A DNA stretch of 64,000 bases from Asterochloris sp. CNOR1 (taxonomy: Eukaryota > Chlorophyta > Trebouxiophyceae > Trebouxiales > Trebouxiaceae): assembly GCA_963969365.1 (NCBI GenBank), contig OZ017749.1, forward strand, positions 2,356,001 to 2,420,000, written 5' to 3'. Every line of letters begins with the position of its first letter. Positions within the stretch are counted from its first letter, which is position 1. The translations under genes and the position numbers were made by a program. Positions 47,001-57,210 of this stretch are shown in pieces. Under the pieces are notes generated by a model that saw only the letters and a program-made list of their open reading frames with translations, searched no databases and was not told the origin of the DNA.

Positions 47001-47498
47001 GGCAATAGTCAGGCAGGGGCAAGCTTGATGAGCTGGCCAGCTGTGAGCAAATCAGCGCAGCAACCCAAGGGAACGTTGCTGTTCTCTTCAGCCCAGTAAG
47101 CCCAACAGGTCTTGAGGAGCTACCAGGCGCTGCAGCATTGCTCCAAAGTGTCTCAGCAGACCTCACAGGCGACGCGTAAACCAGATCGCATTGCATCTAG
47201 GCTGTGCAATGCCTAGGCTTAGACCTGCGCATGAGTCATGTCCAGCACTGAAAGACCTGAGTGAAGCCCACTTGCCTTGATCAGGGTTCTGGGCTGGCAG
47301 CTCCAGCTGAGCAAAGCGAGCATGGAGCACCACCTCCTTGCCGCTAGCATCTGTTGTCAGGTGCTCAATCCCTGCCTGGGCAGCTGTTCCCATCCCGGTG
47401 ACTATGGAGCAGCCTGCCGTGGCCAGAGAGCTTCCCACTGTGTACAGAGAGCTCGCTGCCAAGCGGCCCCAGGAGGACGCACTGCTGTGCTGAGGCAT
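38067..47498 (-). CDS. ATG18: ATG18f/g/h-type WD40 protein with BCAS3 domain
   Basis: WD40 propeller of the plant ATG18f-h/BCAS3 group, which binds phosphoinositides and acts in autophagosome formation. Exon 1 (47498-47276) gives SLYTVGSSLATAGCSIVTGM and EVVLHARFAQLELP. Exon 2 (46983-46866) gives WILLLGYASGFQVWDIHDSS and HVTELVSKCDGPV. Later blades include HTYRHELTFSSPVQALR (about 45912-45955), EGQLHAFDANTLAHTFSAV (near 45600), TVMVRDVVTRQLVAHFRAH and LQFDPTGKLLVTASSHGHNI (44392-44560), and VIQSVAFSSSGEWLAANSAR (about 43955-44025). The BCAS3 region shows DLHVMSGADGFLTRHQI (about 42800-42860) and PIERWDVCRRQGWPER (about 41915-41975). The C-terminal ~600 residues (40000-38067) are Ala/Pro/Gln-rich with short motifs (MESVLLSEAALEL, PLGLLMDVS, LFRDLFGLF). 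Several exons between 43000 and 40000 are not resolved. Intron 1 (47275-46984) has a perfect GC donor (AAG|GCAAGT). Many intronic tandem copies occur. Confidence 0.85.
40168..40440 (-). repeat. Duplicated exon edge in ATG18/BCAS3 gene
   Basis: A unit containing CACCTGCAGCACGCTGTCCT, GCCACTGGCAG (about 40188-40219) recurs at about 40388-40419 as CACCTGCAGCACACTGTCCT, GCCACTGGCAG. On the minus strand both read as a coding-like end followed by CTGCAG|GTG, that is, an exon end with its donor. I cannot tell which copy is spliced. Confidence 0.7.
40470..40760 (-). repeat. Three-copy tandem repeat, unit ~115 bp, in ATG18/BCAS3 gene
   Basis: Anchors CTCCGCTGGG at 40481 and 40594 and TCTGCTGGGA at 40711 give spacings of 113 and 117 nt. 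Each unit continues with a GGCCCA-CTGGG-type block, a CTGCAGTGCAGC-type block, TTGACAGGG or GCTGACAGGG, and GTTGGCGTGAAGCATCTGGG or its variant. The copies differ by substitutions and small indels, so the array is not recent. It lies within the region where I cannot resolve exons. Confidence 0.8.
41690..41990 (-). repeat. Exon ghost copy beside the BCAS3 motif exon
   Basis: The exon coding PIERWDVCRRQGWPER (41975-41915) has a decayed neighbour copy at 41775-41715 reading LKPVERW then diverging. The order GGCCAGCCC(T/C), CCAC/CGCCGGCAG, CACCTCTC, GGCT(C/T)CAGGGAGGC is shared. The flanking intron words (GTGCACAG-CTG, GATGGG/GGGGATCTCAC) recur as well. Confidence 0.75.
46798..46841. repeat. Minisatellite, 13-nt unit, three copies
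   Basis: The 13-nt unit CCCCTGCAGGATG is repeated three times without a mismatch at about 46801-46839. It lies in an ATG18/BCAS3 intron about 25 nt beyond the donor at 46865, and each unit holds a PstI-like CTGCAG. Confidence 0.8.
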
Positions 47499-47923
47499 GC
47501 TGAGCCTTGCAGGTGTCCTTTGTGCTGCAGGACGACGAGCCTACCGGATTCAGCAAACAGCAGCTTGAGGTGGCCTGAGCCTTGATGCTTCATGAGGCTG
47601 ACAGAGCCACATTCCAGTGCTCTGCATGCAACACAACCTACGTCAGGGAAAAGCTCAGGCTGACATCTCTTGTCAGGCTTTGCATGGCATATTTTACTGC
47701 TTAGGCAGGTGTCTCAAGACTGACACCCTTACTGTGTCTTGCTGGTTCCGGAGACAGCCCCGGAAGTGCCTGCTGTCGCTCTGAGGGACCTGACCACCCC
47801 ACAGAACAATCTCTGATCACGTCTTCTGGGTCAAATCGTACCTGCAAGTTGCTTCGAAGAAGGAAAGCTATGAACTCATGCACTTGGTCATACTCATGGC
47901 CAGAGCATCTTGCATTTGATTCT
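47499..47923. other. Intergenic between ATG18/BCAS3 start and PhyH stop
   Basis: These 425 bp lie upstream of the ATG18/BCAS3 start and downstream of the PhyH stop, both on the minus strand. They should hold the PhyH 3' end and the ATG18/BCAS3 promoter. I find no conserved exon. An AT-richer patch with CATATTTTACTGCTTAG sits at 47687-47703. Confidence 0.4.
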
Positions 47924-49828
47924 TCATGAGCTGACAAGTCTGTCATTGATTGCACTAAGACTCTCTGGTGCGTCATTGTGGCTGTGAGTGAAGCCTAGAG
48001 CCCTTTCCTCAAGGATCATAGCATACTTTCTGCAGGCAGGGCTATCTGCTCAGCATGATCTGCTCGTGCTTGACATGCTTACCACATGGGAGCAGCTGTC
48101 ATTGCTTGTATGTTGCCAGCTGGTCTTGACTTGTGTGTGCATGTCACAGTGGAAGTGAATGGCTTAGAATGCAAGCACCAGGGCTTACCTGTAGGCAATG
48201 ACATAAGCCTTCCTCCATTGGTCAGTGAGGTTCGGGCCACTGCCATGGGCCACCCTCTCATCGTGCACAGTGACATCACCACGCCTGCAGAAGCCATTGC
48301 CTGGTGGGAGGCAGAAGCTGTGGCATGGCAATGTCACGTCGAGAGGCGAAAAAGACGACTGCATCGCCTCCCACGAGCATTGGCAAGCGTAGGACCCTGC
48401 CTGATTGGGACATGGGCAGGCTCATCATCTGGCCCAAGCTTCATGCAGAGAGCATGGGACCCCTCCCTGCCAGCCGTCACTGCAGGAGCAGGGAGAATTA
48501 AGTGCCAGGCTGCAATGATGGCAACCAGCAGGTGACACACACAGGACGGGTGTAGAAGCAGGGCGAGGCATGTGGTGCCCTTCAGTATTGCAGCAAAGCG
48601 AACAGGGCGGAGCGGGGCACTGACTCCCTTCAGGTACCTGGTGCATGCTCTCTCAGCTTGGCTTCCTTGTGGCTGCCCGCTAGAAAGCTCATGCACCCGT
48701 TCTCCAGGGTGCTGTCTGTGCAGGCCAGCCAGCATGTGGCTGTCCTGGGGTCTGACTTGTAGGGAGGCCAGTAGGCGGCGTCCTGGTGCCAGGCAAACAC
48801 TGCATCCTCACTGTGCGGCCTGCAGAGCAAGCAGCTTCAGGAAGCAGGACCAGGTCCTGGGCTGGGTTTGACATGTAAGCGCCACTCAGGCAGCATTGTA
48901 AGTCGGAACCTCATGGCACAGACTGCTGGAGCTGCGCCTGGTCTGCTGTCGGGCAGGCTTCCTACTGCACAGCTGCTTTCCAGCACTTTCCAAGGGAAGC
49001 TGCTGCTGAGCATGCATTGGCAACCCTCCCTCTGGGTTCCACGCTGCCAAAGACTGACATGGGCCATGTCTCACCTCTTTGCAAGAATCTGGTCATAATC
49101 AACTTCCATCTGACCTCCCTGCAGATGTGCATGATGTGTTAGGTGCCAGGCCCAACATATTGCTCGCCAGGCTTTGCTACAGTGAGGTACCTGGAGCTGA
49201 TCCGCAATCGCCTTGCAGCGACGCTCAAAGAGATTTCCTTGCCATCTGGGGAAGTACTTTCTGGGCAGCATGACATTGTAGAGTGTGTACTGCTCAGGTG
49301 TCCTGCCAGAGGTGTTGCCGCTCATGTCACAGAGGTCCTTCCCTGGAAAGCACAAGGCAATGAGGTCAGCTGCCTGTGCAAAATGGCATGTGTGGCAAAC
49401 ATCCTGAAGCCAACGGCTTGCCAATGTAGCAGTTGTATATTGCAAGCCATAGCACCATGCAGTGATGCACAGTGCAGCACAGCGAGGCCCCCTGGACCAC
49501 AGTGAGGCTTGGGCATTGGGCTGTTCAAGACTTGCCTGGCACTTCAATCCTCCGGTTGAGGAAGTCTTCATATACAGGATCAATGTGCTCCTGCAGCTCT
49601 TCCTCTGAAAGCACTCCTGGCAAATGCACATAACTGCACAGCACACACAGCTGCATGTGACAACTGCCAACCAGCCAGCAGCTGTGCATGCTGTGGCAGC
49701 ACTCACCCATTCTTATGGAAAAAGGTGTACTGCTCCTCTGTCACATTATAGCTATCCCCTTGGCAACCACTAGTCTGTGCTGGTGCCTCCAGCCCCATTG
49801 CCTGACAGGTGCCGATCCGCTGCGCCAT
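47924..49828 (-). CDS. Phytanoyl-CoA dioxygenase (PhyH) family oxygenase
   Basis: Fe(II)/2-oxoglutarate oxygenase of the PhyH family; substrate unknown (2-hydroxylation of an acyl-CoA is typical). Exons: 49828-49707 (EEQYTFFHKNG), 49633-49536 (YVHLPGVLSEEELQEHIDPV, YEDFLNRRIEVPG), 49342-49191 (DLCDMSGNTSGRTPEQYTLY, VMLPRKYFPRW), about 49117-49073 (MEVDYDQILAK), about 48822-48645 (FAWHQDAAYWPPYKSDPRTA, NGCMSFLAGSHKEAKLREHA), about 48478-48401 (GSHALCMKLG), 48284-48187 (RRGDVTVHDERVAHGSGPNL, RKAYVIAYR) and about 48030-47924 (KYAMILEERALGFTHSHNDA). Iron ligands are His and Asp of WHQD and the His of VAHGSG; the Arg after it should bind 2-oxoglutarate. Introns 49535-49343 and 48400-48285 have GC donors; GT alternatives break the frame. 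An earlier in-frame Met at 49987 would add 53 residues. Confidence 0.9.
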
Positions 49829-50117
49829 GCTGCTTGGCCCCAATGCTGATGTGCTGCTGCTACTTGTTGCAGCTGACTCCCACCTGTTGCACTTGCCAGA
49901 GTGACGCATCCCCATGCACCAGGCCTGATTTTGACCCAGGGGATTGTAGCCTGGCATGGTCGCCTGGGGGTGCAACGAGCCTTGCATGTTGTCAGTTCTC
50001 GATTCAAACCTGTTAGGACCGCAAAGCTGAGCGTTTTCAGCTGAGTGCCAGCTGTCTCTGTCAGGCAGGGTGACTCAGAAGTTAGGGTATGTTGATTTTG
50101 GCTCAATTGGCTCCAGC
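49829..50117. promoter_or_regulatory. Divergent intergenic region, PhyH / ASHR2-like
   Basis: At most 289 bp (130 bp if the upstream PhyH Met at 49987 is used) separate the two start codons, so the promoters are shared or overlap. No defined element can be assigned. Confidence 0.35.
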
Positions 50118-52656
50118 ATGTCTGAATCGCTAAATCTCGAGATCAGGTATTGTCAGGATAGGGGCAGGGCACTGTTCACCAAGCAGCCAGTGAGAGGAGG
50201 CCAGGTAGATCGTCGATCAAAACACCCCTACCACTGGGACTTTGCAGCCACCTGCTGTGACTAGCCACATTGTATCCATTGCAATGCAGGTGGTGGTACG
50301 GGACGCACCTGTGCTGCTGTGGCCCACGCCAGACCTCCAGGGCAGAGTCTGCCATGGCTGCCTTCGCATGCTGGGCTCTGCTTCAGAGAAGTGCCCCCAC
50401 TGCAGCGTGGCGCTGTACTGCCACCCTGCATGCCGTGCCATTGCAGCTCAACAGGCTGGCATGCACAGCCCCCTGACCTGCAGGTAAGTCTGCCAGCTGG
50501 TTGCGTCTTGACATGATGCAGCATCAGCCTGCCTGGCAGCCTGCCTGGCAGCCCGCCGCCCTGCTCAGCTGAGCAGAGCGGCCCGTTGTACAGTCTGATG
50601 CTTGGTTGATGCAGACAGACCCAGCCTCAGCCTGCTGAGTCTACCCAGCACTGCAAATGGCTGCTGGACACCTGGATGTCTGCAGTGCCTGCCTGCTGCA
50701 TGATAGACCTAGCCACGCTCTCATCTGGATGCTGGGGCCGACTCAATGCTAGGGCTGACCCAATGCTCCTGGTGACTCGATGCCTCTGGGTGAGAGGACA
50801 CAGCTGCCTGCAGGATGATGCAGCTGGCTCGGGGCCTACTTCTGGAGCCTGAGGTAGCGGATGCGCTGCAGTTCCTCATGCAGCTGATGGGTTTGCAGGC
50901 TGCTGCTGCCTCAGATGGTGGGCGTATAGCACTGTCTGGCCTGGGGCTTGCGCAGCCTCTCGTCATGTTTAAACAAATGGCAGCTCCATGAGACCTCTGC
51001 AGCAGTAGAGCTGCACCAGTGCTTGCCTGCTGTGCACACATGCCACAACTTCCAACACGTCGGGACAACCCCCTCTGCTTCCCACCCCGGCCTTTTGCAA
51101 ACGCAATCAATGATGCCTGCAGGCAATGCTCAGACGTGGTGGCAGGCAGTTGGCAGCCTGCAGCCAGCAGTCACTGTTGAGCCGGTGCTGGTGCAGCAGG
51201 TTGCAAAAGCGCTGTCAGCAGTAAGTGCGCAGCTGGGCCCTCAGGTTGGCTTCAGCCCACCCTCAGGTGCGTTTAGCAGCTCGACAGTACTCTTATTGGC
51301 ATGGAACCAATCCGCAATGTTGAGGTGGAGAGTAGCCTTGCTGCCTGGCAACCCTGCAAGGAGGGTGCAAATATGCCCTGCTGCCCTTCTTGCAGAGTGT
51401 GCTGTTGTTGACCAGGGGTGGGGTCAGCACCCTCCAGCTGAATGAAGCCTGCATGGCAGTTCTATACTGGCCCCAGTCTCTTGGCCTGCACGTGCTCCAA
51501 GGCCATGGTGGGTGCTGCAGAGGAGCAGATTTCTGGTTTGCTCAGCCGGGAGGCCGCCAATAGTTTTGGAATCATGGCCCCTTCTGGCCCACAAGTGGGC
51601 ACCCAGATTTCTCTCGTCTTCCTGCCATGCTCATCCACAGCAGCCTTGCCAGCCTTGCATGGCCCTCTTGCTGTGCAGCATGTTTTCAGATGTAGCCTGG
51701 TCAATTGCTACTCTTTGCTGTGCCCACTGCATACCCATTGCACCATGAGGCTGAGAAGGCACTGTGGTTTGTAGGGCGAGCGCAGAGTGAGAGGAAGTGG
51801 AATTTACCCGCAGGCTTCCTTGCTCAATCACGACTGCCTCCCAAATGTGGCACGCTTTGATAACTTTGACAGTGCCGCCCTGGGCCAAACCCAGCTGGAG
51901 TTCAAGGCCCTTCACGACCTGCCTGCTGGTCAGCCCATCTGCTGCCCCAAGTACTGTGTATGGCTGACTCTTGAGCATGCCTGAGCTTGGATGTCACAAC
52001 AATCTGCTGAAACACAGTTGTAATGTGCAATGCGAGAAGTGATTTGCCGCTGTGTGCCTGGTGCAGGTGTAGAGGTGACGGCCTGCTACTTCCCCTTGAC
52101 ATGGGACTATGAGGAGAGACGTGAGCGCTGCCAGGAGCAGTATGGCTTTGAGTGCACATGCTCTCGCTGCAAGGTCAGCCACCAGCAGTCCACAGCTCCA
52201 GCCGCATTCTCCCCACACCTTCTGTGTCCTGTGAGGAAGCACCTGTCCACTCTGCCCAGGCAGCTGCCATCAGTCTGCTCTGCATGTCTCTCGCTCTTCT
52301 CTGTGCTGCTTGTGCGTGAAGATGAGCCCAATTGTTTGCACGGCTGTCTGCAGATGGAGGCAGCCTGGCTTGCAGAAGAGGTAGCCATGGTCAGCTCCTC
52401 CGAGGCAGATGCCCAGTTCGACCTGCAACCAGAGTCCCCCCTTGCTGCCCAGGAGTCTGAGGGCACAATCGATGAGGGCTATGTCTCTGTCTTTCTTCTG
52501 CGACATGTGTGTCCTGATGAAGACTGCCTTGGTACACTTGCCCCTGATGCTCAAGGTAGCACAACCTTTGTTTGCAACATGTGTGGGCAGAGCAGGACCT
52601 ATGAAGCGTTCTTGAGGGAGCTTGAACAGGGTACACAGCATGAAGGTTCTGATTAG
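50118..52656 (+). CDS. ASHR2: MYND-SET protein, ASHR2/SMYD-like
   Basis: Likely protein-lysine methyltransferase of the plant ASHR2/SMYD type, using S-adenosylmethionine. Exon 50118-50204 opens the split SET domain (RGRALFTKQPVRGGQ). Exon 50290-50483 gives VVVRDAPVLLWP and a MYND zinc finger: CHGC, CPHC, CHPAC and a final His/Cys. Exon about 50813-50990 is helical (EVADALQFLMQLMGLQAA); 51122-51266 gives TWWQAVGSLQPAVTVEPVLV; about 51515-51592 gives GLLSREAANSFGIMAP. The exon from 51776 has the SET core GSGIYPQASLLNHDCLPNVA (NHDCxPN). The next, from about 52068, has VTACYFPLTWDYEERRERCQ and the post-SET CTCSRCK. The last exon (52353-52656) is acidic and carries a Cys cluster (CPDEDCLG, CNMCG). 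The start is the Met before ESLNLEIRY; another lies 48 nt upstream. It ends only 104 bp from the convergent reductase stop. Substrate is unknown. Confidence 0.86.
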
Positions 52657-52760
52657 TGATATTCAAAACAGGCATGCTTTTGTTGTCCTGTGCAGTTGCA
52701 CTGAAGGAGCAAACACCAGCACAGCAAGTTTAACACACTTCAGGAGGTGCTGAAGCGTGT

Positions 52761-55700
52761 TCACAGCCTCGCAAGTGGCAAAGCCTGATTGGGAGCTTCA
52801 TGCAGGTAGAGCTGTTGTGCTCCTCGAACATAAAGCGAGATGTACTGTTCCCAGCTCATTCCTTGATCCCCATTGAAGGCAATCATAACTTGATCCTGCA
52901 TTGCGCAAGAGCCTCAATGATGTCGGACACGCTCACATGTACATGGGACACAGCCCCCCAGAGCTGCTCCTGGACGGCTCTGTAGAGGGCAAGCACACAC
53001 CTGCTCTGATTTGTCCAGCTGCCTGGCGAGCCACCGCACGTTGGTGTCATCAAATCTCAACCGTAGATCTCGTGTGTTGTCGGACCAAGTTTGCCAGACT
53101 TTCCATGCAGTGCGCACCTGCAGCATCATGGTAGGGCATCACCTGTCCAGTGCAGTCTTTGCTTTACAATGTGCAGCAACGAAAGCCCTCGAAAGCAGCA
53201 TGGTTCACATTGCTGCTGCAGCATCTGTGCTCATGGGCTCATCTTTGAGCCTCATAACCATTCTGAGTCTTGAGCTGCATGTGATGACTGCAGCAGGTCC
53301 AACCCCATCTAGGAGGTAGGCTTCGGGTGCACTTCTGTGGCAGAGCTGAGTCACTAGGTCAGGCACTTTCAAGTCCCACACCAGCCGCAAGCTAGACTGT
53401 AGCAGGTAGGCCTCCCTCTGGATGCTCCCTCAAGACGCCCCTCTGCCTGCGAGCTGGCACAGCTGTGACGCAACACATACAGGACAGCCGCCTGCGCGCC
53501 TTACCTGGAGGCACACCTGGGGCGCTCAACGGCCTCCAGGCTGGCACAGCTTGATACAGCAGCCACAGGACAGCCTGCCGCCCCAGCGCGCCTTACCCTG
53601 GATGCAGACCTGGGGCGCCCCTCCGCTTCCAGGCTCTGCACCAGCTGCTGGATCTGGGGCTGCCTCGCCTGCTGATACTGCACGAAGTCGCCCCCGCCCC
53701 AGCGGACTGCAAACTTGCCATCGCCGAAGTGCTCATGCTTTGGAGGGTCCAGCCTGCAAAGCCAGTCACACCCTGCATGCACACTCTGGTCACCAATGCC
53801 AGCCCACTGAGCTCCAGCTGGTGTCACGTGTTCATGTACTGCAGTTCAAGCCTGGGGCTTGAATTGCAAGATGTCCACATAAGCACCTGGTCTGACCGCC
53901 TCAGCAAGCTGCAATGGGCAGGCCAGAAAGGTGGCCAGCCTGGCCTGCTGCAGCCCTGCTGCGGCCAGTGGCAGGGGCACACACGAAAAGGTGGCAGGAC
54001 AGTGACCACAGCTTAGCACCGGCAGGCAGGCAGGTCAGGTATGCAGAAGCAGACCCCTGCGCAGGCTGGGCAGGCCTGCACAGCATGGAGGAAGCAGCAG
54101 ATGGCCCATGGCCAGCACTGCGTGGCACTGTAGGCATGTTGTCAAGCCTGAAGGGGACTGCTACACTAGCAGAGAGGCTGGCTACCCCAGGAAACTCGGC
54201 AGCCACCCGTTCTCAGTGCCAGGGCAGGCAGGACACACGGGAGGAGTGGCCACAAAGCAGCCAGCAGGGGACTGCTGCTGCCACAGAGGCGGCCCCCCAC
54301 CTGCACTGCCGGCAGACCAGGGAGACGAAGTCCCCGAGTGTCAGAGGGTTGCTGATGCTGGTGCAGGACTGCGTGATGTGGGGACCACTGTGGTCTGTCA
54401 GACCTGCGGCTGTGGCCGCCATGGATGCTGCGATGGTGCCTGCCACGGCATCCCCTGGGATCACTGTGTAGGGACCAGCTGGCGAACGAAACATGACATC
54501 ACCCACACCTGCATTGTGGCAGGACAGTATGTTGAAGGGTGCCCTGCAGCACAACACCTTTGCACTGGAAATTCAAGAGGTCACCAACATCTGCAAAGGG
54601 GCAGGACGGCGCTAAAAGCTGACAATAGCAAATAGTTCAAGCAGCCTCTAGACCAGACAAAAGAGACTGTGAGAGACCAGCAGTACAGCGACATCTGTGT
54701 GGGGCCAGGAGCCTCAAAGCGGATCCCAATGCTGTGGGGGGCAGAGCGGTTTGCTTGCAGCCCTGGCATCAACTGTTCCCACTGCCTGCACTCATAGCGG
54801 GGCTCACCGCATGCCAAGCTGAGGATGATGCCTGTGGCACCAGAGGTGTTGCCCACAAAGCCGGCTGCGGGACTGCGCGCAATGCAGCCCACTGAGACCG
54901 GCCGGCTGATGCAGACTGGGAAGGGCTTGCCATGGTAGCTCGCAACCAGCACCTCAGTCAGGTATTTGACAAAGGCGTAGTTTGTGTGCTGGAATCCATA
55001 CTCCTTAAACAGCACCTGGACCTGCAGCAGCATGGCAGGCAGCATTGTGGCCTGCAGAAGAGCAATGTTGGTGAGTCCAGGACAGCAGAAATCTCCATGC
55101 AGGCCCTTCATGTGCGCTGTCAAGCAGGCTGCCAAGCTGAGCTCACTGTCCTGACTGATCAAGCACTGCTGAGTGACGCAGGCCGTTTTCAGACTGGCTC
55201 AAGGCAATGCTCCTCACAGCCTGAATGCACAGCTACTTGAAGAGGAGCAGCAAGTCCAGCACGATGCTTGCTCACACACCTCTGCCTGGGCCTGGTCACG
55301 TGGCGTCTGCATCAGGTGGCGCACGATGGCAGCAGGGTCTGCTGGCTGGCCGTCCGCGCCCTTCAGGGGGTAGAGCCGCTCGGTGACAGTGCTGCCCCGC
55401 GCGCAGTGGCTGTTGGAGTATGCTGTGCTGACGTACATGAAGCAGCGGAGGCGCGTCATCTGCATGCAGGGCCCCCGGGGAAGCACTTAGCAGGGTCACA
55501 TTGCGGGGAGTGCAGGGACAAGCGCTGCAGATTCTGCTGCACAGTCTGCAGCCTGCTGAGCTGCAGAGACTGCCACTGAGGGGGAAGTTGCAGAGCTGCA
55601 GGGACTGCCGATGAGGGGACAGGCTCTTGAGCCTGCGCCCTCTTCTCAGACCGTCTTGAGACATGGGCAACAGGCTGGCAGAAATGGCAGAGGGCATGCT

Positions 55701-56998
55701 TGCGGGCAGCTCAAGCAAAGCTGGACGCCCTTCAGATGGCTTCATTGAGGTCGAGGTGGGTTGCAGGGGTGCACACTGTTATGAGATGGCTTTGACTTAC
55801 TTCAGATGGACTTCGTAGCCCAAGTGGGCACGTGGGGGAAGCTGTGGAAGGCAGACATGTGGAACATCACTCACCCGTTGAGACAGTTTGAGGATTGACT
55901 CTGTGGCCAGGTAGCTCAGCCTGAGGTCCTCGTGCACGTGGTTGGTGAACTGGATGCTGGCTGCCGCATGGAGCACAAAGTCCACCTCTGGGAGCAGGCG
56001 CTCTTGAGTCTCATGCTGGATGCCGCAGTCTGGCTGGCTGATGTCGCCAGGCACCACCTCCAGGCGCTGCAGAGCCTGTGATAGACATGCCCTTGTGAGC
56101 TGTGTCCTGAGTGGCACGCCAAGCACAGCAGAGGCCATGGCAGAGAAGATGCAGAGAGCTGTTGTGCATTCCACGGCTAAGCTTTGGGCGGCAGTGATGC
56201 CCCCAAATGGTGCTCTCTGCCACTGGTGCTTCCTAGATATGACCAACGGTGACTTGCTGCAGCCCACACAGGCTGCCACACAGCAGTGTTGCCTTGACAC
56301 TGCACATCATGTGCACATTGCACGCTGCTCCCCATGATGCTGCAGCGTCTGCGGTGAGGAGCACATGTGAGCTGCTCCCCAGGGGGGGACCTTATGCTCA
56401 GCAGTGCCACCCTGAGCACAGCAGAGGCTGCAGCAGAGACCTTGATGTGGGCTGGATACTGTCCAGCTAGCCCATGTGAGCTGCCTGTGCGGGAACAGTG
56501 GTGCTGCAAGCCCGCCGCAGTGCCATTCTGAGCAAGTCAGAGGCCACTCGAGATGCATCATGTCCAGCTGAGGAGAGCACAGGCTGCGTAGCGGATCTGA
56601 TGTGTGCTAGATGCACATTGCGCATGATGGTGCTTCAAGCGCAGATCGTCTGTATCTACAGATCGATCGAGCCTGCAGATATGACAGTCACCTGTTTCAG
56701 GGAGTGAGGACTGTGATGCAGACAGAACACGGAGGACTTGAGCAGATTCTCCAGGCGCTGCTGCTGCTGCACTCCATTCTTAGGCCTGAGCAGCAGGTAG
56801 GCTTTCTTGATGTGGCCGACTCGCAGCAGCAGCTCCAGCACCAAACTCCCCAGATAGCCTGCATGGAAGCAGACCATGTGCTGCAAACTTCAACTGCAGT
56901 CAGCTCCATGTGGTTCTGCAGAGGTGCCATCCATAATCACCTGTTGCGCCGGTGATAAGCACAGCCCTGTCCTCAAACTGGTCTCTGATGCTCAACAT
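52761..56998 (-). CDS. FAR: Fatty acyl-CoA reductase (alcohol-forming)
   Basis: Reduces acyl-CoA to a fatty alcohol with NADPH, the first step of wax ester or alkyl-lipid synthesis, usually at the ER or a plastid membrane. Exon 1 (56998-56941) starts MLSIRDQFEDRAVLITGAT and exon 2 (56858-56692) continues YLGSLVLELLLRVGHIKKAY, so the NADPH motif GATGYLG spans an intron. Then come VVPGDISQPDCGI and VDFVLHAAASIQFTNH (near 55900-56080), CFMYVSTAYSNSHCARGSTV (about 55430-55380), and YGFQHTNYAFVKYLTEVLVA with the catalytic YxxxK followed by ISRPVSVGCIARSPAAGFVG (near 54850-55010). Later exons give VGDVMFRSPAGPYTVIPGDA, a linker (HEHFGDGKFAVRWGGGDFVQ), and C-terminal pieces RTAWKVWQTWSDNTRDLRLR (53100-53000) and GMSWEQYISLYVRGAQQLYL, with a stop at 52761. 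Met 56998 matches the usual short leader before the Rossmann fold. A three-copy exon-edge repeat lies at 53415-53650. Confidence 0.9.
53415..53650 (-). repeat. Three tandem copies of an exon end plus donor in FAR gene
   Basis: The real exon end on the minus strand reads AGGTCTGCATCCAGG then GTAAGGCGCGCTGGG (about 53620-53585). A second unit at about 53545-53495 reads AGGTGTGCCTCCAG then GTAAGGCGCGCAGG. A third, more decayed unit at about 53460-53410 has GAGCATCCAGAGGGAGGCC. The copies share the GGGGCGCCCC/GAGCGCCCC and GCTGTGCCAGC words. Unit length is about 85-95 nt. Confidence 0.8.
55555..55615 (-). repeat. Short tandem duplication in FAR intron
   Basis: The + strand words GCTGCAGAGACTGCCACTGA and GCTGCAGGGACTGCCGATGA follow each other 33 nt apart (about 55560 and 55593), each trailed by GGGG. 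This is a small two-copy repeat inside an intron. Confidence 0.65.
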
Positions 56999-57210
56999 GC
57001 TCCTGAGTCGTCTGCTCTTCCAGGTGGTTAACCAGGAGGAAGCCTCAATCTTCCGGAGGAGGTGATTAATCACAATCTGCCGGGATCACTTGTTTCTTTC
57101 CATCTGACAAAAGGGCGCTCAGCTTTCGGAAAACTCATCACACCTCTCGCCGCCACCCCCTTCGTGCCTCGGAAGCCCTGCAGCAGCTTCATTGTGCAGT
57201 CTGACCCGAG
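56999..57210. promoter_or_regulatory. Divergent intergenic region, FAR / acetate transporter
   Basis: These 212 bp separate the two start codons. The sequence is open on both strands and contains GTGATTAATCAC, a perfect 12-nt palindrome at 57062-57073, a plausible dyad protein-binding site. Shared or overlapping promoters are expected. Confidence 0.45.
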
